A stretch of DNA of 11,844 bases from Dehalococcoidia bacterium (lineage in GTDB: Bacteria; Chloroflexota; Dehalococcoidia; Dehalococcoidales; G020351185): the NCBI GenBank assembly GCA_030635945.1, contig DAOVXW010000008.1:1-11844 (forward strand), given 5' to 3'. Under the pieces are notes generated by a model. It searched no databases and was not told the origin of the DNA. It was given only the letters and a program-made list of their open reading frames with translations. The position numbers and the translations under genes were made by a program. This document shows, piece after piece, positions 1 through 6,782 of this stretch; positions within the stretch are counted from its first letter, which is position 1; each line of letters opens with the position of its first letter.

Positions 1-501
1 GAGTGCGGGCATGCCTACCGGGTGATGCAGTTCCTCTATGAAGCGTGGGCTAAAGAAAAGCTGCCCTTCAAAATAAGGGGTATCGTTGAACTGATGGCGG
101 AATATATAGAACAGGGAAAGATAAAACCTACCGGGGGTAAAATTAAGGAGCCGCTTACCTACCATGACCCGTGCCAGGTGGGCAGAAATGCCGGCTTCTA
201 TGAAGAACCCAGATACATTGTCAATCAGGTAGCGGCTGATTTTCGGGAAATGACTCCTAATCGGGAAAAGAGCTGGTGCTGCGGTGGCGGTGGCGGGCTT
301 GTCGCCCAGCCCGATATGGATGATTTAAGAATCAGAACAGGCGAAATAAAGCGTGACCAGATCATCAAGACCGGCGCCAGAATTGTCGTCAGTCCCTGTG
401 AAAACTGCCGTTTGCAGCTGGATTCTCTAAATGAAAAGTATAATATGAATATCAAAATAACCTCTATGATGGATCTGGTTGTCAATGCCATAACCGACTA
501 G
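1..501 (+). CDS. HdrD/DsrK-like iron-sulfur reductase subunit, C-terminal part (5' end outside window)
   Basis: The frame is open from base 1, so the gene starts upstream; 166 residues are visible before the TAG. The first residues, ECGHAYR, look like the last Cys of a first CCG motif (CxxCGHAYR style). A complete second CCG (cysteine-rich) motif follows: Cys58 in HDPCQVGR, the Cys93-Cys94 pair running into a glycine stretch (CCGGGGG), and Cys133/Cys136 in SPCENC. In heterodisulfide reductase HdrB/HdrD, DsrK and GlpC-type proteins, CCG domains bind special iron-sulfur clusters that carry out thiol/disulfide or quinone-linked electron transfer. The N-terminal ferredoxin and membrane parts, if present, are off the window. 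The substrate cannot be told from this fragment: HdrD-like, DsrK/TmcB-like and lactate or glycerol-3-phosphate oxidase subunits share this domain. The family call is secure and the specific role is open. The gene converges on lgt and shares its terminator. Confidence 0.85.
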   Translation, partial: ECGHAYRVMQFLYEAWAKEKLPFKIRGIVELMAEYIEQGKIKPTGGKIKEPLTYHDPCQVGRNAGFYEEPRYIVNQVAADFREMTPNREKSWCCGGGGGLVAQPDMDDLRIRTGEIKRDQIIKTGARIVVSPCENCRLQLDSLNEKYNMNIKITSMMDLVVNAITD

Positions 502-565
502 CATGGGTTAGGACTATCATCAGGATAAAGCAGTATAGAGTATTGAAGTAATATTGTAGAGCAGG

Positions 566-605
566 AAATATAAGCCCCATTGAGTTACCAACGGGGCTTA
601 TATTT
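566..605. terminator. Bidirectional intrinsic terminator between the HdrD-like gene and lgt
   Basis: A perfect 13-bp inverted repeat: AAATATAAGCCCC at 566-578 and its exact complement at 593-605. After one mismatch the stem can gain three more pairs (580-582 with 589-591), leaving a six-base loop. The core is G+C-rich (AGCCCC/GGGGCT), and the A+T-rich foot gives U-rich RNA on both strands, so it can end both the rightward HdrD-like transcript and the leftward YlxP-helicase-lgt transcript. Its right arm overlaps two bases of the lgt stop codon (604-606). It is the only structured element in the 102-bp gap 502-603. Terminator function is inferred from structure and position. Confidence 0.85.
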
Positions 606-1407
606 ATTCTTCATCCGGTATCTTAGCAGCTTTAACCCAATGTACCCGGCGGTATATAAGCAGAGCAACAACTAATATAAACACAGCAATACCTATAACC
701 TGAGCCTGATGCATACCAAAGAGGAAGGGGTCATTTACTCTTAAAAAACCGATACCAAAGCGCCATATCGAATAACCACCCAGATAGACAAGGAACAAAG
801 AACCATCCGGTTTAAGCTTGCCTTTGAGCAGCATAATAAACACGAACAAAAACATCAGGAAAATGATTTCGTAAAGCTGCGTTGGATGAACAGGCACGTT
901 CAATATATCGGCGGCGCAGGCAGGATTTGTATAGATTATACTCCAGGGCAGTGATGTTGGCGCCTCCGGGCCATGGCAACAACCATTCAATAAGCAACCC
1001 ACCCGTCCGATAGCCTGAGCCAGTATAACGCCGGGTGCCACCAGGTCGGCACCGAAACCCCAGTTAAAGGGTCTGAAGCGGCTGTAAATCCAGGTTCCAA
1101 GAACTGCTCCAAGAATGGCACCATAGATGGAAAGTCCCTCGCCGCCGATTATCTGACCGAGATTCTGGCTATAATATTCCCACCTGTCAATAACATGTAT
1201 GAGCCTGGAAAATACTATGGCTGAGGGTATACCTACTATGGTAAGAGCTAGTACCCTATCCAGTGGGAAACCGGGCCAGTATTTCCTGACTTGCCAGAGA
1301 GTCCACATAACGAGGACGAAAACTGCTAGTGCAACCATAAGACCGTACCATCTGACTTCTAACGAGCCGATGGCAAAAGCTACCGGGTCTATGCCTATTA
1401 CTATCAT
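604..1407 (-). CDS. lgt: Phosphatidylglycerol--prolipoprotein diacylglyceryl transferase
   Basis: Lgt moves the diacylglyceryl group from phosphatidylglycerol to the lipobox cysteine of prolipoproteins, the first step of lipoprotein maturation, in the cytoplasmic membrane. The 267-residue product has the usual family length and about seven hydrophobic segments. Family landmarks are the N-terminal RWYGL (19-23), the Lgt signature GRVGCLLNGCCHG (134-146), HPTQLYE (174-180) and a C-terminal WRFGIGFLR (215-223). The position where E. coli Lgt has the essential His103 (HGGL) reads Tyr95 (IYGA). I chose the ATG at 1407 because GGAG lies five bases upstream and the protein then starts MIVIGIDPVAF, as is typical. 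A TTG at 1443 would add 12 residues and overlap the helicase by 20 bases, and I see no reason to prefer it. It is the last gene of the leftward operon, 16 bp after the helicase. Confidence 0.95.
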   Translation of the reverse strand: MIVIGIDPVAFAIGSLEVRWYGLMVALAVFVLVMWTLWQVRKYWPGFPLDRVLALTIVGIPSAIVFSRLIHVIDRWEYYSQNLGQIIGGEGLSIYGAILGAVLGTWIYSRFRPFNWGFGADLVAPGVILAQAIGRVGCLLNGCCHGPEAPTSLPWSIIYTNPACAADILNVPVHPTQLYEIIFLMFLFVFIMLLKGKLKPDGSLFLVYLGGYSIWRFGIGFLRVNDPFLFGMHQAQVIGIAVFILVVALLIYRRVHWVKAAKIPDEE

Positions 1408-1412
1408 TTCTT

Positions 1413-1416
1413 CTCC
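1413..1416 (-). promoter_or_regulatory. Ribosome binding site that sets the lgt start
   Basis: GGAG on the minus strand, five bases before the ATG at 1407, inside the 16-bp gap after the helicase stop. It favours the shorter lgt product over the TTG at 1443. Confidence 0.7.
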
Positions 1417-1423
1417 AATCTTT

Positions 1424-3706
1424 TCAGGATAAAAGCCTTTCAAAAATCATTCGGGCTGCCTTTTTATCCAATGGTTCATTATTATTACCACATTTGGGTG
1501 ACTGAATACAGCCGGGGCATCCTTCCCGGCAAGGGCACTCTGCAATGGTGCCAAGCGTTGTCTGCCATAGCTGGCGTACCAGCTCATATCCCTTTTCGGC
1601 GATACCGATGCCGCCGGGATAACCATCATAAATAAAAATCTGAGCCTTACCTGTATCGGGGTGGAAGGAGGTGGAAACACCGCCGATATCATTACGGTCG
1701 CACATGGCGAAAAGGGGCAGCATGGCGATGGCGACATGTTCGGCAGCGTGCAGACCGCCGGCAAGGTCAAGGTCTGCTTTGGCTAGTGAGCTGATAACCT
1801 CTTGTGGCAGGTCAAACCAGAGGGCGATGGTGGGAAACTGCTGGGGTGGCAGATCCAGAGGCATTTCCCCGATTACCTCTTCGGTGAACTGCGCTTTCTT
1901 TTTAAAGCCGGATATAGTGGTGGTAACCTCAACCTGACCCAGGCACACATTCACTCGCCTGTATTTCTTTTTATGGATGGTTTTTATAATATGCAAATCG
2001 GTAATATCCTTGGCAACAGTGTAATAGGAGACTTTTGTTGGTTCAGCATAGGCGGTATGAGCGGTTAAGTCAAGATTGGTTACCAGATACGATTCACCCT
2101 GATGCAGGTAAACAGCTCCGGTATGCAACTGGAAAAGGGCAGTGTTTAATTCAACCGTCTCGAGCGGTAGATTTGTCGAGGTATCAATAAGGGTAACATT
2201 ATCACCAGATGTGGCACGGATATTGATATCCTGAGCAGGATACGAGATAGATGGTGACAGGTACAGATGGCTGCGCTTCTGTTTCAAAGCGCCCTGTTTT
2301 TCCAGAACCTCCGCTTGATCAGCCATTTCGGTACCGAAGAATACATCATCAGTGCTTGAAAGCGGTGATTCCCAGGCGGCACACAGGATATGGGCTTGTA
2401 ATATATAGGGATTTTGCTGGTTTATGATGGCGTTCTCAAAGCTCTTGCCGAAAAAGAATTCCGGGTGGCGCATAAAATACTGGTCCAGCGGATTATCGAG
2501 GGCTATCAGAATACTGATGGATTTATCATTGCGCCGGCCGCTTCTGCCTGCCTGCTGCCAGGTACTGGCGATAGTTCCCGGATAGCCGGTAAGTATGGTC
2601 GCCTCAAGATCGCCGACATCAATTCCCAGCTCCAGTGCGTTGGTGGTTACCGCTCCGGTGAGTCTGCCACTGTGGAGTTCGTGCTCTATAAGGCGTCTAT
2701 GCCTCGGAAGATAGCCTGCACGGTATGCCTTTACCCTGTTGACATGGGAAGGGCTTATTTCGGCTAATCTCTTTTTCGAATAGCTGGCAACAAGCTCGGT
2801 CAGCCGGCGGGTACGGCTGAAAGTGAGTGTGCGGATATCATTTTTTATCAGTTCGGAAAAAAGCACGGCGGCTTCGCTGTTGGCGCTGCGCCGAATACTC
2901 CTGGCGTCGTCTATGGTCGGCGGATTCCAGAAAACAAAATCTTTACCACCTTTGGGCGAGCCGTCTTTATCTACCAGTTGAAAGGGTAAACCAACCAGCT
3001 CCCCGGCATGTTTATCCGGATTATTGATGGTAGCCGAACAGCAGATAAAGCGGGGGCTGGAGCCATATAACAGGCACAGCCGCCGCAGGCGGCGCAATAC
3101 CAGCGCCACGTGGGACCCGAAAACACCACGATAGCTGTGGGCTTCGTCTATAACCACAAATTTCAGGTGCCGCAGCAGCCTTGACCACGAGCGGTGATTG
3201 GGCAGTATACCAAAATGCAGCATATCGGGGTTGGTGAGTATTATCCTGGCGTTTTTCCTTATAGCGGAACGTTCCGCCGAAGGGGTATCGCCATCAAATG
3301 TAGAAATCTGCTCATAGCGGACCGGGTGAGGGCAGAACGTATCCGTAAAAGAGCGCAACTGGTCCTGCGCCAGTGCCTTTGTGGGGAAAAGATAAAGAGC
3401 GCAACTGCCCGTTTCATTGAGTATTTTTTCAACAACGGGTATGTTATAGCATAGGCTTTTACCGCTGGCGCTGGATGTGGACACAATGACATTATTATCA
3501 CGGCGCGCATGTATAATGGCTTCGGCCTGATGCGAGTAAAGGGGCAATAACCCTTTTACTTTCAGGATTTCTTCAAGGATATCCGGCAGGGGGCTATCAA
3601 GTTCGGCGAAGCTGGCGCTTAGGGGAGGGATATGCTCGATATGGGCAATCTGGGCGTCATAATCGGGCATGGTAACGAGGTGGTCAATAAAGGTAGAGAT
3701 GTCCAC
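1424..3706 (-). CDS. YprA/MrfA-like DEAD/DEAH-box helicase with C-terminal DUF1998 zinc domain
   Basis: A superfamily 2 helicase of about 760 residues, close to the length of Bacillus YprA/MrfA. Counting from the GTG at 3706: Walker A SASGKS (79-84), motif Ia FPTKALAQDQ (107-116), DEAH box (187-190), motif III SAT (224-226), motif V around TTNALELGID (354-363) and motif VI QQAGRSGR (384-391). The C-terminal third shows DUF1998 features: GGLHAAEHVAIA (650-661), YDGYPGGIGIAEKG (693-706), then clustered cysteines (724, 726, 730, 733, 739) that likely hold a metal. Bacillus MrfA acts with the exonuclease MrfB in repair of mitomycin C damage; no mrfB is visible here, so a DNA-repair role is inferred from the family. 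An in-frame ATG at 3727 would overlap the DUF503 stop by seven bases but has no ribosome binding site. The GTG at 3706 has AGGAG eight bases upstream, so I prefer it. The two starts differ by seven residues. Confidence 0.9.
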   Translation of the reverse strand: MDISTFIDHLVTMPDYDAQIAHIEHIPPLSASFAELDSPLPDILEEILKVKGLLPLYSHQAEAIIHARRDNNVIVSTSSASGKSLCYNIPVVEKILNETGSCALYLFPTKALAQDQLRSFTDTFCPHPVRYEQISTFDGDTPSAERSAIRKNARIILTNPDMLHFGILPNHRSWSRLLRHLKFVVIDEAHSYRGVFGSHVALVLRRLRRLCLLYGSSPRFICCSATINNPDKHAGELVGLPFQLVDKDGSPKGGKDFVFWNPPTIDDARSIRRSANSEAAVLFSELIKNDIRTLTFSRTRRLTELVASYSKKRLAEISPSHVNRVKAYRAGYLPRHRRLIEHELHSGRLTGAVTTNALELGIDVGDLEATILTGYPGTIASTWQQAGRSGRRNDKSISILIALDNPLDQYFMRHPEFFFGKSFENAIINQQNPYILQAHILCAAWESPLSSTDDVFFGTEMADQAEVLEKQGALKQKRSHLYLSPSISYPAQDINIRATSGDNVTLIDTSTNLPLETVELNTALFQLHTGAVYLHQGESYLVTNLDLTAHTAYAEPTKVSYYTVAKDITDLHIIKTIHKKKYRRVNVCLGQVEVTTTISGFKKKAQFTEEVIGEMPLDLPPQQFPTIALWFDLPQEVISSLAKADLDLAGGLHAAEHVAIAMLPLFAMCDRNDIGGVSTSFHPDTGKAQIFIYDGYPGGIGIAEKGYELVRQLWQTTLGTIAECPCREGCPGCIQSPKCGNNNEPLDKKAARMIFERLLS

Positions 3707-3714
3707 CGAAGTAT

Positions 3715-3719
3715 CTCCT
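3715..3719 (-). promoter_or_regulatory. Ribosome binding site favouring the GTG start of the helicase
   Basis: AGGAG on the minus strand, eight bases before the GTG at 3706 and just before the DUF503 stop codon (3721-3723) in space. The alternative ATG at 3727 lies upstream of this site and has only weak purine content before it. Confidence 0.6.
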
Positions 3720-3720
3720 G

Positions 3721-4011
3721 CTAGCATGGTATAATCTCAATCTCGTAATCCAGTATCTCAACCTCAAACCGCCCGTCTGTTATAAAATTCATTACTTCTG
3801 CCAGCACTTCATTTGCATATCTACTATCATTACTAACGGAACAGACACCCAGCGTCGCTATCTGCCAGAGCTGATGGTCATCAACCTCGGCGACGGAAAC
3901 ATTAAATTTATTCTTAAGCCGGGTTGTTATAGATTTAAGTACACTCCTCTTGCCTTTGAGGGACATGTTTTCCGGCATACGAAGCTTTATCCTGCATACA
4001 CCAACAATCAT
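3721..4011 (-). CDS. DUF503 / YlxP-family protein
   Basis: A 96-residue protein with the YlxP (DUF503) pattern: an N-terminal strand MIVGVCRIKLRMPE, then the conserved SLKGKRSVLKS (17-27), the basic RLKNKFNVSVAEVDDHQLWQ region (31-50), LGVCSVSND (54-62) and an acidic C-terminal strand VEILDYEIEII. The family is small and cytosolic, and its biochemical role is not settled. In Bacillus the gene sits between infB and rbfA in the cluster that leads to rpsO and pnpA, which hints at a link to translation or ribosome maturation. Here it stands beside rpsO-pnp but points the other way. The ATG at 4011 gives the standard family N terminus although the ribosome binding site is weak (only scattered purines upstream). 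It is the first gene of the leftward operon with the helicase and lgt. Confidence 0.88.
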   Translation of the reverse strand: MIVGVCRIKLRMPENMSLKGKRSVLKSITTRLKNKFNVSVAEVDDHQLWQIATLGVCSVSNDSRYANEVLAEVMNFITDGRFEVEILDYEIEIIPC

Positions 4012-4110
4012 AACAAATATAACTCAACCGATTAATAATTCTATGATATACAGAGCGGGGAAAACAACGACCATGTTTATAGATAAAAAATACGGCAGTA
4101 TTATACTTCC

Positions 4111-4139
4111 AATATAGAGTATTTAAGATGCCAAGTCAA
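4111..4139 (-). promoter_or_regulatory. Sigma70-type promoter for the DUF503-helicase-lgt operon
   Basis: On the minus strand, TTGACT (4139-4134) is followed after exactly 17 bases by TATATT (4116-4111). Five of six bases match consensus in both boxes. The predicted start is near 4104, leaving an untranslated leader of about 90 bases before the DUF503 ATG at 4011. A second -10-like TATAAT lies at 4105-4100 but has no good -35 partner. This is a prediction from sequence only. Confidence 0.6.
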
Positions 4140-4193
4140 GGCTGGCTGAATTTAAATAAAAGCGTTACAGTTGAGGATAATGACATAATATCA

Positions 4194-4212
4194 GTGTAAA
4201 ATTGTTTTACAC
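4194..4212. promoter_or_regulatory. Perfect 19-bp palindrome, candidate operator over the rpsO -35 box
   Basis: GTGTAAAA (4194-4201), spacer TTG, TTTTACAC (4205-4212): eight perfectly complementary bases on each side. It fully covers the -35 hexamer TTTACA (4206-4211) and is centred about 38 bases before the predicted start. The stem is A+T-rich and no U-run follows, so a protein-binding site is more likely than a terminator. The regulator is unknown. The half-site TGTAAA/TTTACA resembles TyrR boxes, but the spacing differs by one base and no such regulator is implied. Confidence 0.5.
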
Positions 4213-4234
4213 CAATCTGTACATATGCTATAAT
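4206..4234 (+). promoter_or_regulatory. Sigma70-type promoter with extended -10 for rpsO-pnp-dapB-asd-dapA
   Basis: TTTACA (4206-4211), a 17-base spacer and TATAAT (4229-4234) preceded by TGC, which gives a consensus extended -10. The -35 differs from TTGACA by one base. The predicted start is near 4241, about 22 bases before the rpsO TTG. This is the strongest promoter I see in the window. Confidence 0.75.
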
Positions 4235-4251
4235 CGCTACATAGATAGTGT

Positions 4252-4256
4252 AGGAG
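4252..4256 (+). promoter_or_regulatory. Ribosome binding site supporting the TTG start of rpsO
   Basis: AGGAG, six bases before the TTG at 4263. The TTG gives an 87-residue S15, close to the usual 89, and no in-frame ATG lies nearby. Confidence 0.75.
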
Positions 4257-4262
4257 TAAAAT

Positions 4263-4526
4263 TTGGAAAAACAGAAAAAGGCAAGCGTAATTGACAAATA
4301 TAAAATTCATGATGGGGACACGGGCTCCACTGAAGTTCAGATAGCCGTGCTGACGGAAAGAATACTACAGCTAACGGGTCATATGGCGGCAAATAAACAT
4401 GATTTCCATACTAAACGCAGCTTGCTAAAACTTATTGGTCAACGCAGACGTTTGCTTGTTTATTTAAACAAACAGGACATCGGTCGCTACAAGACGCTTA
4501 TAAAAAGCCTCGGTCTCCGTAAATAA
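4263..4526 (+). CDS. rpsO: 30S ribosomal protein S15
   Basis: S15 binds 16S rRNA early in 30S assembly and contributes to a bridge with the 50S subunit. The 87-residue product carries the S15 signature: HDGDTGSTEVQIAVLTERI (16-34), LTGHMAANKHDFHTKRSL (37-54), LIGQRRRLLVYL (57-68) and a C-terminal RYKTLIKSLGLRK. His, Asp and Ser residues of the DTGS/HxxD rRNA-binding region are present. The start is a TTG preceded by AGGAG at six bases, about 22 bases after the predicted transcription start. It is the first gene of the rightward operon, and pnp follows after 36 bases. The rpsO-pnp pair is conserved in many bacteria. In E. coli, S15 represses its own mRNA through a leader pseudoknot; the short leader here argues against the same layout. 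Confidence 0.97.
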   Translation: MEKQKKASVIDKYKIHDGDTGSTEVQIAVLTERILQLTGHMAANKHDFHTKRSLLKLIGQRRRLLVYLNKQDIGRYKTLIKSLGLRK

Positions 4527-4550
4527 ATCCCCTATCTGTAATAAACAACT

Positions 4551-4556
4551 AAGGAG
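4551..4556 (+). promoter_or_regulatory. Ribosome binding site supporting the TTG start of pnp
   Basis: AAGGAG, six bases before the TTG at 4563. The next in-frame ATG encodes residue 10, inside the first conserved strand, and would truncate the domain. Confidence 0.75.
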
Positions 4557-4562
4557 AAACCA

Positions 4563-6764
4563 TTGACAGTAGCCCATTCTTTTGAATGCATGATTAGCGG
4601 CAGAAAGCTCACCATAGAGACGGGAAAGCTTGCCAAACAGGCAGATGCGGCGGTTACAGTTAGCTATGAAGATACAGTTATTCTGGTTACCGTCTGTGTT
4701 GCACCAAAGCCAAGGGAAGGGACAGATTTTTTGCCCCTTACCATAGATTACGAGGAAAGGATGTATGCCGGCGGCAAGATACCGGGCGGTTTTATACGTC
4801 GGGAAGGACGTCCCAGTGAAACAGCCACCCTTACCTGCCGTCTTACAGATAGGCCGTTACGCCCGCTTCTACCCAAGATGTGGCGCCGCGACATACAGAT
4901 CATTATCACCACCCTTTCTGTGGATATGGAGAACGACCCGGATACGCTGGCGGTTATCGGTGGCTCTACCGTGCTTGGAATGTCGCAAATTCCCTTCGAA
5001 GGCCCGATAAGCGCAGTACACGTCGGCTATATAGACAGTGAATTTGTAATAAATCCGAAGATGTCGCAGATGGAAGAAAGCCAGCTTGATATCGTCGTCG
5101 CCAGCACCAGTAAGGATATAATTATGCTGGAAGCCGGCGCCAAGAATGTTGGTGAAGATATCGTAAAAGAAGCCATAAGGCTTGGGCACGAAGCTAACCA
5201 GGAGATAATCACGCTTCAGCGAAAGATAATAGAAGCCGTGGGCAAACAAAAAGAAGAAGCGCCGGTAGTTGAATTATCGGAAGAGCTGAAAGCAGACGTT
5301 TCAACAATCGCCGAAAAGAGCCTAAAGCAGGCATTAAGTAATACGGAAAAAGCGCCACGGGATGAGGCGCTGGGTAATATAAAAGCAGAGATTACCGCCA
5401 GCCTGGCAGAAAAATACTCGGAGGGCGATATATTTGAAGGGTTCGATAAGCTTGTAAAGAAAGAGGTCAGAAATACCATACTTAAAGAAGGTAAGCGCGT
5501 CAGTGGTCGCGGCTTAAAACAGGTTCGCCCACTGGGTTGCGAAATAGGGATGCTGCCACGCGTTCACGGTTCGGGAATGTTCACCCGCGGTGAAACGCAG
5601 GTATTGACGGTAACCACCTTGGGTTCCATAAAGAAAGAGCAGCAGCTTGACGGGCTGGGCATTGTAGAAACCAAGCGTTTCATGCATCACTATAACTTTC
5701 CACCCTTCTCAGTCGGAGAAGTAAGACGTGTCGGCTCCGCCAGTCGCCGCTCCATTGGGCATGGCGCGCTGGCAGAGCGTGCAATGATGCCGGTTATGCC
5801 AGAAAAAGACGAATTTCCGTATACCATTCGCCTGGTATCAGAGTGTCTGAGTTCCAGCGGTAGCACATCAATGGCAAGCACTTGTGCCTCCAGTCTTTCG
5901 CTAATGGACGCCGGCGTGCCCCTCAAAATGGCGGTGGCAGGTATATCCGTCGGGCTGGTAACCGGTGAAACCGGCGAATACGCCGTGCTGACAGATATTG
6001 AAGGTATGGAAGACAACTACGGCGATATGGATTACAAGATAGCCGGTACCACAGAAGGCATTACCGCAATTCAGCTGGATATGAAGCTGAAGGGTGTAAG
6101 TGTAGAGATACTGGAAAAGGCGATGGACCAGTCCCGGAAAGCCAGACTGTTCATTCTGGAAGAGATGAACAAAGCCATAGCCGTCAGCCGCCCGGATCTG
6201 AGCCAGTATGCACCGCGTATGTACAAGCTAGTGCTGCCATCGGATAAAATCGGTACCATAATAGGTCCCGGCGGCAAGACAATCCGGGCTATTATAGAGG
6301 AAACCAAGACGACGATAGATATAGACAGCGAAGGCGTTGCCTTTATAGGTTCCAGCGATGCAGAGTCCGCCCAGAAAGCTATAAAAATTATAGAAGACCT
6401 TATAAGGGATGTCGAAGTTGGTACCACATATACAGGCAAAGTAACCCGGTTAATGAACTTCGGCGCTTTTGTCGAAATCCTCCCCGGTAAAGAAGGGCTG
6501 GTTCATATCAGTGAACTGGCTGATTACCGGGTAGACAAGGTTGAGGATGTGGTCAAGGTGGGCGATGAGATTACAGTTAAGGTAACCGAAATAGACAGCC
6601 AGGGCAGGGTTAACCTGTCAAGAAGGGCTGCATTAGAAAAGGTTAGTACATCACCCGCTGACAGGGGGAAGGGTAATCCTTCTGCTGACCGCCCGTTTAA
6701 TAAGCAGAATAATTTCCGCCCTCCACAACGCCCCCACCCCACACCAACCAAACGGAATTATTAA
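4563..6764 (+). CDS. pnp: Polyribonucleotide nucleotidyltransferase (PNPase)
   Basis: PNPase degrades RNA 3'-to-5' by phosphorolysis and can add tails in reverse; it acts in the cytosol as a ring-shaped trimer. The 733 residues show the full architecture: first RNase PH-like core (about 10-145, with DYEERMYAGGKIPGGF at 62-77 and RREGRPSE at 79-86), helical linker (about 150-300), second RNase PH core (about 315-540, with FTRGETQ 340-346 and STSMASTCASSLSLMDAGVP 434-453), KH domain (about 553-612, with GPGG at 568-571) and S1 domain (about 618-690, GKVTRLMNFGAFVEI). The presumed catalytic Asp484 and Asp490 sit in MEDNYGDMDYK, matching E. coli Asp486/Asp492. The last 40 or so residues are Pro/Asn/Arg-rich and look disordered. 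The TTG start has a strong ribosome binding site. All key residues I can check are intact. Confidence 0.97.
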   Translation: MTVAHSFECMISGRKLTIETGKLAKQADAAVTVSYEDTVILVTVCVAPKPREGTDFLPLTIDYEERMYAGGKIPGGFIRREGRPSETATLTCRLTDRPLRPLLPKMWRRDIQIIITTLSVDMENDPDTLAVIGGSTVLGMSQIPFEGPISAVHVGYIDSEFVINPKMSQMEESQLDIVVASTSKDIIMLEAGAKNVGEDIVKEAIRLGHEANQEIITLQRKIIEAVGKQKEEAPVVELSEELKADVSTIAEKSLKQALSNTEKAPRDEALGNIKAEITASLAEKYSEGDIFEGFDKLVKKEVRNTILKEGKRVSGRGLKQVRPLGCEIGMLPRVHGSGMFTRGETQVLTVTTLGSIKKEQQLDGLGIVETKRFMHHYNFPPFSVGEVRRVGSASRRSIGHGALAERAMMPVMPEKDEFPYTIRLVSECLSSSGSTSMASTCASSLSLMDAGVPLKMAVAGISVGLVTGETGEYAVLTDIEGMEDNYGDMDYKIAGTTEGITAIQLDMKLKGVSVEILEKAMDQSRKARLFILEEMNKAIAVSRPDLSQYAPRMYKLVLPSDKIGTIIGPGGKTIRAIIEETKTTIDIDSEGVAFIGSSDAESAQKAIKIIEDLIRDVEVGTTYTGKVTRLMNFGAFVEILPGKEGLVHISELADYRVDKVEDVVKVGDEITVKVTEIDSQGRVNLSRRAALEKVSTSPADRGKGNPSADRPFNKQNNFRPPQRPHPTPTKRNY

Positions 6765-6782
6765 AAGGGGAAGGGTAAAGCT

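Larger units (their letters stand above)
4012..4262. other. Divergent intergenic control region
   Basis: 251 bases, A+T-rich, between the start codons of DUF503 (left) and rpsO (right). It holds the leftward promoter (4111-4139), a perfect 19-bp palindrome (4194-4212), the rightward promoter (4206-4234) and the rpsO ribosome binding site (4252-4256). The -35 boxes of the two promoters lie 66 bases apart, so one regulator bound between them could affect both. I see no tRNA, riboswitch or S15-type pseudoknot leader here. If transcription starts near 4241, the rpsO leader is only about 22 bases, too short for a classical S15 autoregulatory fold that lies wholly upstream. Confidence 0.8.

Noticed and set aside
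1408..1443. Upstream TTG start for lgt
   Set aside because: It would overlap the helicase end and add 12 residues with no family match, whereas the ATG at 1407 has a well-spaced GGAG.
4024..4074. A 16-codon minus-strand frame (hydrophobic, MVVVFPALYII...) in the leader of the DUF503 gene
   Set aside because: There is no ribosome binding site before its ATG, and so short a frame in A+T-rich DNA is expected by chance. It could be a leader peptide only if conserved in relatives.
4194..4212. The palindrome read as a terminator or a transposon end
   Set aside because: The stem is short and A+T-rich, no U-run follows, and no duplicated target site or transposase is near. Its overlap with the -35 box fits an operator better.
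4869..5249. Long antisense open frames inside pnp, such as this 126-codon one, and others in asd and dapB
   Set aside because: They mirror the codon pattern of well-conserved genes on the other strand, lack recognisable domains and show no sign of their own expression signals.
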